A DNA stretch of 38,082 nucleotides from positions 1-38,082 of the forward strand of contig JACNLL010000054.1 of assembly GCA_014381545.1 (NCBI GenBank). The letters are read 5' to 3'. A program made the position numbers and the translations under genes. The DNA is from Candidatus Desulfaltia bathyphila (lineage in GTDB: Bacteria > Desulfobacterota > Desulfobacteria > Desulfobacterales > ETH-SRB1). Under the pieces are notes generated by a model. That model saw only the letters and a program-made list of their open reading frames with translations, was not told the DNA's origin and searched no databases. Below, piece by piece: positions 30,288 to 38,082 of the stretch; the first letter of the stretch is position 1, and every line of letters begins with the position of its first letter.

Positions 30288-31589
30288 TTACTTGATCTTT
30301 ATCCAGAGTAACCTGGCTAAAGCAGGCCCGGGATTTTTCCACTGGGTAGGTATATCGGAGGATAGATAGATAACATCACGCGCACGAACTGTGTATACAG
30401 CCTTATCTAATTTAAGCTGCAATTTGCCTGATAATAAATAACCGATCTCTTCGCCTTTATGGATGAAGAAATGGGAAGGCAGGGTTTTTTGAGGCGGAAT
30501 TTTAATCATATATGGTATTGCTTTGGGCATAAAGTCCACAGGGGTTAACAGGCTTGCATAAATACTTCCATCCGGCATGTCGGGAAAGTTTACATCAACG
30601 GCTTCAGCGTAGGGAAAAATCACCCTGTTTGTCATATCTGCTGATTTTTGGAAAAATGAGCCTACTTCGACGCCAAGAACTTCTGCTATTTTAAGCAGCC
30701 CGGGCAACGAAGGATAAATTAAATTGCTTTCAATTTGAGAAATCGAACTCGGTGTCACACCTGTGAGTTTTGCCAGCTCTGTTTGACTCAAGCCTCGCTT
30801 TATGCGGAATTCTCTCAAGCGCAATCCAAGATCAAACCATCCTGTTGAAGGCTTTTCCGAATCAAAGGTAATTCTCAAATCTTTGCTCCGGTAATTAACC
30901 GGTTTATTCAGGGCGTCAAGATCGCGTTTTTCAGCCTTTAAAATTGTCAAAGAGGTTTTGCCTTTTCTGGCCGAAAGCTCGATGGCGACCTGTGCAATCT
31001 GATTGATCTTGGCCCTGAGACGTGGAGTATGAGCTTTCTTTTCCATCACCCAGTAGGCAATAGTATTCAGTTCGTATAATAACGGACAGGAGTGGGAATA
31101 AAAATTAATGATATATTCCTCCCCGCCCCATAATTCCTGCATGCCGGTCAGGCTTTCGAAAACCAACCGAACATCGTCTGTCATTGTTTTATGGATTTCA
31201 AAAAAGGCATCTAACATGCTATCTACTTTTCGAGGGTCATTCAAACTAATAATTTGGCATGAGTATTTAACGCTGTATTTCTCATAGAAATTTAGAAAAA
31301 CATCGGAGCCCCCTCCTTTGCCATGAGTAAAGCAGTCAACAATGGTTAACCGCTTATAATCAGCCAGCCGTCCGAGCTTTTCCAGAAGATTTTTCGGGGA
31401 ACGGTCGAAACTGAAGTAGATGATTGATTTGTTTTGCGCCTGGGAGGCCTGGATAAAGTTCAGGCAAAATACAGATGCCAGGCTGCCGGCATCATCTTGC
31501 CATACCACGTTGTCACCGATATAAAGTCCTCCAAGAAGGCGATCAAGATGGCTTACTCCGGAAGCCACTCTTATTTTTTCTGAAACCAT
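30288..31589 (-). CDS. RecA/KaiC-like-XRE-cupin fusion regulator
   Basis: A 433-residue protein. Residues about 1-235 look like a KaiC/RadA-type RecA fold (VSHLDRLLGGLYIGDNVVWQ; IIYFSFDRSPKNLLEKL; DDVRLVFESLTG), but the Walker A motif (GxxxxGKT) is degraded to GDNVVWQDDAGS, so ATP hydrolysis is doubtful. Residues about 257-315 are an XRE helix-turn-helix (LREFRIKRGLSQTELAKLTGVTPSSISQIE). Residues about 360-433 form a cupin (HFFIHKGEEIGYLLSGKLQLKL). The fusion would sense one small ligand in the cupin and perhaps another in the RecA-like part. It lies 58 bp after glnA and may be its co-transcribed regulator. GAGGG precedes the ATG. Confidence 0.85.
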   Translation of the reverse strand: MVSEKIRVASGVSHLDRLLGGLYIGDNVVWQDDAGSLASVFCLNFIQASQAQNKSIIYFSFDRSPKNLLEKLGRLADYKRLTIVDCFTHGKGGGSDVFLNFYEKYSVKYSCQIISLNDPRKVDSMLDAFFEIHKTMTDDVRLVFESLTGMQELWGGEEYIINFYSHSCPLLYELNTIAYWVMEKKAHTPRLRAKINQIAQVAIELSARKGKTSLTILKAEKRDLDALNKPVNYRSKDLRITFDSEKPSTGWFDLGLRLREFRIKRGLSQTELAKLTGVTPSSISQIESNLIYPSLPGLLKIAEVLGVEVGSFFQKSADMTNRVIFPYAEAVDVNFPDMPDGSIYASLLTPVDFMPKAIPYMIKIPPQKTLPSHFFIHKGEEIGYLLSGKLQLKLDKAVYTVRARDVIYLSSDIPTQWKNPGPALARLLWIKIK

Positions 31590-31647
31590 TGAACCCTCAT
31601 ATTTAATATGATGAAAGTCTTTTCGGTTTTTTCATAAAATATTCGGT

Positions 31648-33060
31648 CTATATGTCAAAGTAAAGAAAGAATTCATGTGGATGTGGACGAAGTTTAATAG
31701 GATTTACTTCGTTTTCAGTCTTGTATTCAATCCACGTATCAATAACATCCTGTGTAAAAACATCACCTTTTAGCAGGAAGGCGTGGTCTTCCTTTAAAGC
31801 GGCAAGCGCCTCTTCCAGAGAGCCTGGAGCAGATGGTATGTTGGCAAGCTCTTCCGGCGGAAGGCTGTATATGTCTTTGTCCAGCGGTTCACCAGGGTCT
31901 ATCCTGTTTTCGATGCCGTCTAATACAGCCATTAGAATTGCTGAAAAGGCCAGGTAACCGTTACAGGATGGATCAGGGGTTCTGAATTCAAGCCGTTTTG
32001 CCTTTGGCGCCGCAGAGTACATCGGGATGCGAATCGCCGCGCTCCGGTTGCGGCTTGAGTATGCCAGATTTACAGGCGCTTCAAAGCCCGGGACAAGCCG
32101 CTTGTAAGAATTGGTGGTCGGGTTGGTAAAGGCACACAGCGCCCTGCAGTGTTTTAATATTCCTCCAATTCCATAAAGGGCTTCCTGAGAAACACCGGCA
32201 TATTGATCACCTGCAAAGATTGGTTCTCCATCTTTCCATATGCTGATATGTATATGCATGCCTGTGCCGTTATCTTCAAAAAGGGGTTTTGGCATAAATG
32301 TAACCGTGCGATTATCTTCTTGGGCAACGTTCTTTAGCACATACTTAAACCACATGAGCTGGTCACCCATTTGTAGAAGCGGTTTAAAGCGCATATCTAT
32401 CTCTGCCTGGCCGGCCGTTGCGACTTCATGGTGTTGACATTCAACATCTATACCCAGTTTTTCAAGGGTAAGAAGCATGTCGGTTCGAAGATCCTGGAAC
32501 TTGTCGGTGGGCGGAACAGGAAAGTATCCCTGCTTATGCCTTGGTTTATAGCCAAGGTTCGGGGATTCTTCTTTGCCGGTGTTCCAGATTCCTTCGATAG
32601 AGTCGATCTCATAAAATGCCCTGTTTGTTGAGGATTCAAAGCGGACATCATCGAAAATAAAAAATTCTGCTTCAGGACCAATATATACTGTGTCTCCGAT
32701 TCCACTGCCTTTCAGGTATAGTTCAGCCTTTTTGGCAATATAGCGCGGGTCGCGAGAATAAGGTTCCCGTGTTAGGGGGTCAGCTATATCTCCGATAAGA
32801 ACCAGAGTCGGAACTTCAAAGAATGGATCCATCTTTGTGGTCGCAGGGTCGGGTATCACAAGCATGTCGCTGGCATGAATCGGCTGCCACCCCCTGATGC
32901 TTGAACCGTCAAACCCGAAACCGTCTTCAAAGCTCGATTCATCAAGTTCGCATATAGGCACGGTAAAATGCTGCCATACACCTGGAAAGTCCAGAAAACG
33001 TATATCAACAACCTTGGCCTCATTTTCTTTTGCCATTTCCAGTACCTGTTTTGGTGTCAT
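31648..33060 (-). CDS. glnA: Glutamine synthetase type I
   Basis: A 470-residue GSI. The start is set at the ATG complement of 33058-33060, preceded by AAGGAG, which gives [19 protein letters not shown]. Motifs are DGSSIRGW near residue 50, [10 protein letters not shown] with catalytic Glu (about 132), [16 protein letters not shown] (about 212-227), [10 protein letters not shown] (about 265-274), [16 protein letters not shown] (about 317-332) and RSAAIRIP. The C-terminal DIYSLPPEE carries the Tyr that GlnE adenylylates in the beta subtype. It makes glutamine from glutamate and ammonium. It is 28 bp behind the PII gene in the sigma-54-controlled amt operon. Confidence 0.97.
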   Translation of the reverse strand: MTPKQVLEMAKENEAKVVDIRFLDFPGVWQHFTVPICELDESSFEDGFGFDGSSIRGWQPIHASDMLVIPDPATTKMDPFFEVPTLVLIGDIADPLTREPYSRDPRYIAKKAELYLKGSGIGDTVYIGPEAEFFIFDDVRFESSTNRAFYEIDSIEGIWNTGKEESPNLGYKPRHKQGYFPVPPTDKFQDLRTDMLLTLEKLGIDVECQHHEVATAGQAEIDMRFKPLLQMGDQLMWFKYVLKNVAQEDNRTVTFMPKPLFEDNGTGMHIHISIWKDGEPIFAGDQYAGVSQEALYGIGGILKHCRALCAFTNPTTNSYKRLVPGFEAPVNLAYSSRNRSAAIRIPMYSAAPKAKRLEFRTPDPSCNGYLAFSAILMAVLDGIENRIDPGEPLDKDIYSLPPEELANIPSAPGSLEEALAALKEDHAFLLKGDVFTQDVIDTWIEYKTENEVNPIKLRPHPHEFFLYFDI

Positions 33061-33088
33061 GATTTGAATCTCCTTATTATAGAAATTG

Positions 33089-33565
<477 letters not shown>

Positions 33566-33655
33566 CTGTTGCAGTTCAATTTTGATACATTATTATTGAT
33601 TACATATAGTAATGACCATGTGAAAAGTCCAGCTTTAATTAATTATAAATCACTT

Positions 33656-34954
33656 TTAAAATGTAATCTCAAAACCCCTCTCACCATGTAGTGAACTGTC
33701 AAGGCCATTTATTTCATCTTCTGGCTCTACCCTGATGCCTCCGGTAATAAAACGTGTTATATACACGACGATGAGCGTTCCAACTGCTGTAAAAGATGCG
33801 GTTGCAAGAATTGAAACAAGCTGAATCCAAAGCTGTTTCGGGTTTCCATAAAACAGGCCGGCCGCCCCTTCGGTTATAGCAGGATTTGCAAAAAGACCTG
33901 TTGCAAGAGCGCCCCAAAGTCCGCATATTCCATGCACTCCGAATGCATCCAGTGAATCATCATAACCAATTTTTTTCTTAACTATTGCAACACAGTAAAA
34001 ACCAAAGATTCCTGCAACCAATCCAATAATCAGGGATGCCGGTAAATTTACAAATCCGGCTGCAGGTGTAATTGCAACAAGACCGGCAACCACTCCGGAA
34101 GCGATCCCCAGGAGTGTCGGCTTCTTATTGACATACCATTCAGCAAACATCCATGAAAGCGCCCCCATTGCTGCAGAGGTATTTGTCACTAAGAATGCTG
34201 ATCCGGAAACACCGTCAGCAGCAAGTTGACTTCCGGCATTAAAACCAAACCATCCAAACCATAAGAGAGCAGCGCCAAGAGCGGTTAATGTAATACTTGA
34301 GGGAAACATCGCCTCCTTACCATAACCTGACCGTTTTCCAAGAACCTGGGCGAGCACAAGACCTGCTACACCGGCATTTATATGCACAACAGTTCCACCG
34401 GCGAAATCAAGAGCGCCCATCTTTCCCATCCATCCCCCGCCCCATACCCAGTGGGCAATGGGACAATATATAAAGGTAACCCATAGAGCTGCAAAGACAA
34501 TCCATGAAGAAAATTTCATTCTGTCAACTATAGAACCGAGAACAAGCGCAACGGTGATGCAGGCAAATGTCATCTGAAAAAGAACAAACACATAAGTTGG
34601 AATGGTTCCTGACAGGCTATTCACGCTAATTCCATTTAAGAACAGGTGGTTCAGCCCTCCTATAATACCCGCATTATCTGTTCCAAAGGCAAATGTATAT
34701 CCCCACATCATCCATATTACACTTGCAATGCAGTATGAGATAAAAGTCATTGCAATGGTATTTAAAAGGTTTTTATACCTTGACATTCCACCGTAAAAGA
34801 GGGCAAGACCAGCAGGCGTCATAACCATAACCAGTGCTGTCGCAACTATTATCCAGGCGGTGTCGCCAGAATTCAATGCTTCTTCTCCAGCAAAGGCTGA
34901 CGAAAATGGGATAAGAGAAACAATGGCTGTAATAAATAAGCTTTTTGTTTTCAT
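33656..34954 (-). CDS. amt: Ammonium transporter
   Basis: A 432-residue Amt/MEP/Rh channel. The N-terminal MKTKSLFITAIVSLIPFSSAFA is a signal peptide, followed by about 11 membrane segments. Signatures include AGLALFYGGMSRYKN (residues about 48-62), DFAGGTVVHINAGVAGLV with the pore His (about 183-200), GFNAGSQLAADG (about 238-249) and DDSLDAFGVHGICGLWGAL with the second pore His (about 335-353). It conducts ammonium across the cytoplasmic membrane and is blocked by PII. It is the first gene after the sigma-54 promoter at 35162-35177; GGAGGTG precedes the ATG. Confidence 0.96.
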   Translation of the reverse strand: MKTKSLFITAIVSLIPFSSAFAGEEALNSGDTAWIIVATALVMVMTPAGLALFYGGMSRYKNLLNTIAMTFISYCIASVIWMMWGYTFAFGTDNAGIIGGLNHLFLNGISVNSLSGTIPTYVFVLFQMTFACITVALVLGSIVDRMKFSSWIVFAALWVTFIYCPIAHWVWGGGWMGKMGALDFAGGTVVHINAGVAGLVLAQVLGKRSGYGKEAMFPSSITLTALGAALLWFGWFGFNAGSQLAADGVSGSAFLVTNTSAAMGALSWMFAEWYVNKKPTLLGIASGVVAGLVAITPAAGFVNLPASLIIGLVAGIFGFYCVAIVKKKIGYDDSLDAFGVHGICGLWGALATGLFANPAITEGAAGLFYGNPKQLWIQLVSILATASFTAVGTLIVVYITRFITGGIRVEPEDEINGLDSSLHGERGFEITF

Positions 34955-34975
34955 TTCTGTAATACACCTCCGTGA

Positions 34976-35065
34976 TTAGTTAAACATAGAGTTTGCCAGA
35001 ACCTTCTCAATCGACTGCTTGATTCTGTTAACCTGATCAGGAGAATCGATTTTTGGGCCGTCAAA
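34976..35065 (-). pseudogene. Fragment related to the GlnD C-terminus in the amt leader
   Basis: On the minus strand the frame ending at TAA 34976-34978 reads PKIDSPDQVNRIKQSIEKVL near its end. This matches the GlnD C-terminus in this window (QKIDSVDQINAIKAAIEKVL) at 14 of 19 positions from the Lys. No start codon in frame precedes it within the transcript. It looks like the 3' tail left from a second glnD copy or a recombination event, 21 bp before amt. Confidence 0.6.
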
Positions 35066-35161
35066 TTTTTGCTTGAGCCTCTTTGGGGCATGTTCGTATT
35101 TATTTTGCACGGCAGATTTATAAATCTTATTTTGTTTATAATATAATCTGAAGAATGAATC

Positions 35162-35177
35162 AGCAATAGATGTGCCA
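35162..35177 (-). promoter_or_regulatory. Sigma-54 promoter of the amt-glnB-glnA operon
   Basis: On the minus strand TGGCAC-N5-TTGCT matches the RpoN consensus (TGGCACN5TTGCW) at every fixed position. Transcription would start about 12 bp further, near 35150, leading towards amt with a leader of about 195 nt. Candidate activator sites lie upstream at 35241-35256. Confidence 0.9.
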
Positions 35178-35240
35178 AAAAATATAACTGAGTTATATTA
35201 GTTAGATAGGCGTTTTAAAGCGAGGAGGCAAAATAGAAAT

Positions 35241-35290
35241 ATTACAATGATGTAATATGTCAATGTAATAATTGACAAGCTTGTAATTTT
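35241..35290. promoter_or_regulatory. Candidate activator site upstream of amt
   Basis: ATTACAATGATGTAAT (35241-35256) is an inverted repeat of type TTACA-N4-TGTAA about 100 bp upstream of the sigma-54 start. Next to it are two more TGTAAT half-sites and a TGTCAAT-N6-ATTGACA palindrome. A TTACA-N4-TGTAA site recurs before the second sigma-54 promoter. Confidence 0.55.
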
Positions 35291-35505
35291 GATTGTTTAA
35301 CACCGGACAGCCTTAGCCTGAATATTTGCGTAGTAGCAACTAAAGCGCTGACAGAGGGATGTTTTACTGCCTTTACCGAGAATTGCTGTTTAATAATTTG
35401 ACACCGGTTATCAATATCGATATTAATAAAATACAATTTCAGACTTATAACCGTGCATCGGCACAAGGCGATGCCTTTTTTACCTTTCAAAATATCAGAG
35501 TTAGA

Positions 35506-37029
35506 ATGAAACGTATAGAAGAAGTTACCCTGCTTTATGAGATCAGCAAGGCTTTAAACAGGCACCTTGATCTTAGAAAGAGCCTGTATGATGTTTTGGA
35601 TATTTTATCCAGTTCAATGGAGATGGTGCGCGGCACAATTACGATATTACATCCATTGCAGAATGAAATTTCTATAGAGGTTGCGCACGATCTTTCTAAA
35701 AGCACTATTAAAAGAGTGAAATACAAACTGGGCGAGGGGATTACCGGCAGAGTAATTCAGACCGGCAGGGCGGTTGCGATTCCGAAAATCGGTGAGGAAC
35801 CTCTGTTTCTTAATCGCACAGCCTCCAGAAAAAGCAGAAAGGATCGGGAATTTTCCTTTATATGTGTGCCGGTAATGAAGGGAAGCAAGGTGATTGGAGC
35901 AATCAGCGTTGATAAACCCTTTGACGAATCTTATTCTTTAAAGCAAGGGAAAAAGCTCATGTCTGTTGTTGCGACCATGGTTGCAAGGCATGTTATCAAT
36001 CTGGAAACAATCCGCCTTGAAAAGGAGCGCTTAAGAGAGGAGAACCAAAGGCTTAGAAACGAACTGGGAAATAAATATTGTATTACCGGTATCATAGGAA
36101 ACAGCAACAAGATGCGGGAAGTCTTTCAGATGATATCCCAGGTTTCCAGAAGCAATGCCACAGTGCTTATTCGCGGAGAGAGCGGAACAGGCAAAGAGCT
36201 GGTGGCAAACTCGATACATTATAACAGCCTGAGGGCAAAGAGACCCTGTGTTAAAGTAAATTGCGCGGCGCTTCCTTCAGACCTCATAGAAAGCGAACTG
36301 TTTGGGCATGAAAAGGGTGCGTTTACCGGCGCCATAAAGCAAAAGTTGGGGAAATTTGAGCTGGCTAATAAGGGAACGATATTCCTTGATGAAATTGGCT
36401 CCGTTGGTCTTGACGTTCAGACAAAACTCCTTCGCGTTTTGCAGGAAAAGGAATTTGAACGTGTAGGAGGTCAGAGGACAATTAAAACCGATGTTCGAAT
36501 AATCGCTGCAACCAACAAGAATCTTGAACAGGGAGTAGAGGAGGAAACCTTCAGGGGCGATCTGTATTATCGTTTGAATGTTTTTCCGATATATTTGCCT
36601 CCGCTGAGAGAACGCAAGACAGATATTTTACTTTTGGCCGATCATTTTCTTGAAAGATATACAAAGGAAAACAGCAAGGATATCCGGCGGTTTTCAACAC
36701 CTGCCATAGACATGCTTATGGATTACCACTGGCCCGGAAATGTCAGAGAACTGGAAAACTGTATAGAGCGTGCAGTTCTTTTATGTGAAGAGGGAGTGAT
36801 ACATAGCTACCATCTTCCTCCTACACTGCAGACAGGTACGGAATCAGACACTTTGCCTGCCCTGTCCATGGACGACGCGGTGGAAAATCTGGAAAGGGAT
36901 ATGATAATTGACTCTCTAAAGAATTCACGGGGAAATATCACCCTGGCTGCAAAAATAGTCAAAACAACTGTAAGAAAGTTCGCTTACAAATTAAAAAAAT
37001 GCGGCATTGACTATCGTCTGTATCGATGA
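35506..37029 (+). CDS. NifA-like sigma-54-dependent activator
   Basis: From Met at 35506 the protein has 507 residues; an open frame continues 49 codons upstream but looks non-coding. Residues about 5-175 are a GAF domain ([43 protein letters not shown]). Residues about 195-420 are the AAA+ core with Walker A ([12 protein letters not shown]), the GAFTGA loop ([13 protein letters not shown]) and Walker B (GTIFLDEIG), which are needed to open sigma-54 promoters. The C-terminus has a Fis-type helix-turn-helix ([26 protein letters not shown]) of the NifA style. It is divergent from amt. Its targets are probably the sigma-54 promoters in this window. No nif genes are seen, so NifA itself is not claimed. 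Confidence 0.9.
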   Translation: MKRIEEVTLLYEISKALNRHLDLRKSLYDVLDILSSSMEMVRGTITILHPLQNEISIEVAHDLSKSTIKRVKYKLGEGITGRVIQTGRAVAIPKIGEEPLFLNRTASRKSRKDREFSFICVPVMKGSKVIGAISVDKPFDESYSLKQGKKLMSVVATMVARHVINLETIRLEKERLREENQRLRNELGNKYCITGIIGNSNKMREVFQMISQVSRSNATVLIRGESGTGKELVANSIHYNSLRAKRPCVKVNCAALPSDLIESELFGHEKGAFTGAIKQKLGKFELANKGTIFLDEIGSVGLDVQTKLLRVLQEKEFERVGGQRTIKTDVRIIAATNKNLEQGVEEETFRGDLYYRLNVFPIYLPPLRERKTDILLLADHFLERYTKENSKDIRRFSTPAIDMLMDYHWPGNVRELENCIERAVLLCEEGVIHSYHLPPTLQTGTESDTLPALSMDDAVENLERDMIIDSLKNSRGNITLAAKIVKTTVRKFAYKLKKCGIDYRLYR

Positions 37030-37053
37030 GGCCCTTATATACTCAAAGCAAGC

Positions 37054-37067
37054 TTACATATATGTAA
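37054..37067. promoter_or_regulatory. Candidate activator site upstream of the amidotransferase gene
   Basis: TTACATATATGTAA is a perfect 14-bp palindrome of the same TTACA-N4-TGTAA type as the site upstream of amt. It lies about 225 bp before the -24 element at 37281. A further TGTAAT half-site is present near 37095. Confidence 0.5.
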
Positions 37068-37166
37068 TAAGTTTGACATTAAAATAACAAAAATGTAATG
37101 CTTGATTTGTCGTGAACGTCTCCCTATAAATATATCATTCCGAAATCATTTTTACTTTATATATTT

Positions 37167-37270
37167 ACCCCGTTAGAAAGCCACGCCATTTATAGCGGGG
37201 ATGAAATAAATAAAGATTTAATTCCTTATAGAAAGGGCGGGGTATAAAGCCCCGTCCTTTCTAACGGGGT
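37167..37270. repeat. Nested GC-rich palindrome with 14-bp inverted ends
   Basis: ACCCCGTTAGAAAG (37167-37180) and CTTTCTAACGGGGT (37257-37270) are exact inverted copies. Inside, GGGCGGGG (37235-37242) pairs with CCCCGTCC (37250-37257), and the left half can close CCCCG with CGGGG (37168-37172 and 37196-37200). It resembles a REP or an IS200/IS605-derived miniature element, and it sits between the activator gene and the amidotransferase promoter. Confidence 0.65.
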
Positions 37271-37280
37271 TTACCAATTA

Positions 37281-37296
37281 TGGCCTAAATATTGCT
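37281..37296 (+). promoter_or_regulatory. Probable sigma-54 promoter of the amidotransferase gene
   Basis: TGGCCTAAATATTGCT has the invariant GG and GC with 10-bp spacing and the full TTGCT of the -12 element; only the AC after TGGC is altered. The predicted start point is about 47 bp before ATG 37355. The only other content of 37030-37354 is the two elements listed above and AT-rich DNA. Confidence 0.7.
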
Positions 37297-37354
37297 TAAT
37301 ATCTATATGCTTTAATTATACAGCAAGTGTAAGCTCTTAGATAAGGAGAAAGAA

Positions 37355-38082
37355 TATGTGCCGATTAATTGCGCTAACCAGCGAAGAACCCCTGTCACCA
37401 ATGATAGCATTAAGGGCGCTGGATGTTATGAGGGAAGGGCATGATGGTTCTGGTGTGGGGCTTTTGTTGCGTGATCTGGCAGGTCCTTTTGAAAAGATGA
37501 AAAATGCGCCGATTTTGTCAGGAATTTTCAGCGAAAGAGGCTTAAAGCGTCTGGACAGGTTCATGATGGATGTCGGATTCATGACCAAATACAGGATGTC
37601 GGTTAAGCCCCCAAAAACTCCACCGCCTGGTGTGCCAAGACGTGATGTGTATCTTGTGCGGGCATATGAGTATCCGGAAGAGTGGGAAAATCTGAGCAGC
37701 GGTGAGTTATATAGCAGATTGCTGATACTGCGCCTTGAGCTTCAAAAAATGGGAGAAGAAAAAGGGGATATGATCGTGTTTTCTTTTTGGCCGGATACGA
37801 TCATGATCAAAGAGATAGGGGAACCTCTGGAATTAGCTGAGCATTTAAATATTGACCGGATGGACCTTGGCGCCCGGGTCATCATGGCGCAGGGAAGACA
37901 GAACACCAACTATGAAATAAATCTTTACGCGTGCCATCCTTTTTTTATCCAGGGGTTTTCCACCATGACAAACGGAGAAAATACCGCCTTTATTCCTATC
38001 AGGGAGTATCTGATGTCACGTGGATTTCAAGGATACACAGGGTACCAGTCAGACTCGGAAGTATTCACACATATTCTGCATT
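37355..38082 (+). CDS. Class II glutamine amidotransferase, glutamate-synthase type (partial)
   Basis: An open frame from ATG 37355 (AAGGAG 7 nt upstream) to the window end: 242 residues, 3' end missing. The N-terminus MCRLIAL exposes Cys2, the nucleophile of class II (Ntn) amidotransferases after Met removal. It continues with HDGSGVGLLL, the GATase_2 Gly-rich strand. Archaeal-type glutamate synthases use such a separate subunit to release ammonia from glutamine for the FMN subunit. A matching FMN-type protein is encoded at 17833-19398, and another might follow beyond the window. The sigma-54-type promoter fits nitrogen control. Confidence 0.85.

Noticed and set aside
34951-35178. 75-aa minus-strand ORF upstream of amt
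   Set aside because: It is in a different frame from the GlnD-like tail and covers the sigma-54 promoter; no coding features.
35241-35290. Classic NifA site TGT-N10-ACA
   Set aside because: No exact spacing of 10 was found between suitable TGT and ACA; the palindromes present have other spacings.
35359-35505. Extra 49 N-terminal codons of the NifA-like protein
   Set aside because: The translation looks random, contains no family similarity and has no Shine-Dalgarno; Met at 35506 begins the recognisable protein.

Overview
The window reads as a chromosome segment of a strictly anaerobic bacterium, most likely a sulfate-reducing or aromatic-degrading Desulfobacterota (Desulfobacterales-like). 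The reasons are a shikimate operon that starts with the archaeal-type ADTH-synthase/DHQ-synthase II pair, a tungsten-type aldehyde:ferredoxin oxidoreductase (AOR) with Hdr/Mvh/Nuo-type electron-transfer subunits, two in-frame UGA codons that fit selenocysteine, and many short palindromic repeats of the kind seen in this group. The taxonomic call is an inference from gene content.

Layout. (1) Positions 1-5450 are an accessory region: an AT-rich unknown gene, a methyltransferase-like gene tail, an unknown/PIN-domain pair, an XRE regulator with a clear promoter-operator, a low-complexity AT tract, and a DUF4258/MqsA-like toxin-antitoxin pair. Imperfect direct repeats (3131-3168 and 5417-5449) flank part of it. 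(2) Positions 5477-13285 are an aromatic amino acid operon: ADTH synthase, DHQ synthase II, pheA, aroE, aroA, aroK, aroC, tyrA. It is preceded by a 25-codon leader peptide packed with Tyr, Phe and Trp codons and a complete attenuator. (3) Positions 13277-16897 hold a small protein and glnD on the minus strand, a MITE-like element overlapping the 5' end of glnD, and a SixA-like gene. (4) Positions 16931-19398 hold a GAF-ANTAR antiterminator and, downstream, a glutamate-synthase-like FMN protein. Between them is a leader with two hexaloop hairpins and an overlapping terminator, the canonical ANTAR target. (5) Positions 19591-29594 encode a probable flavin-based electron bifurcating or confurcating complex: small ferredoxin, AOR, four-cluster-type ferredoxin, selenocysteine HdrA, selenocysteine MvhD, HdrC-like, NuoE, NuoF and NuoG-like. 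It resembles the Bam (class II benzoyl-CoA reductase) architecture, but its AOR subunit looks nearer to ordinary AORs. (6) Positions 29788-35177 (minus strand) hold a Cys-rich protein, a RecA/KaiC-like-XRE-cupin regulator, glnA, a PII gene and amt behind a near-perfect sigma-54 promoter. (7) Positions 35506-38082 hold a NifA-like sigma-54 activator and the start of a class II glutamine amidotransferase gene, also behind a sigma-54-type promoter.

The connecting theme is amino acid and nitrogen economy under three regulatory modes visible in the DNA: ribosome-mediated attenuation (aromatic operon), ANTAR antitermination (glutamate-synthase-like gene and possibly the AOR operon), and sigma-54 activation (amt-PII-glnA and the amidotransferase gene). 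Two TTACA-N4-TGTAA palindromes upstream of the two sigma-54 promoters are candidate binding sites for the NifA-like protein.
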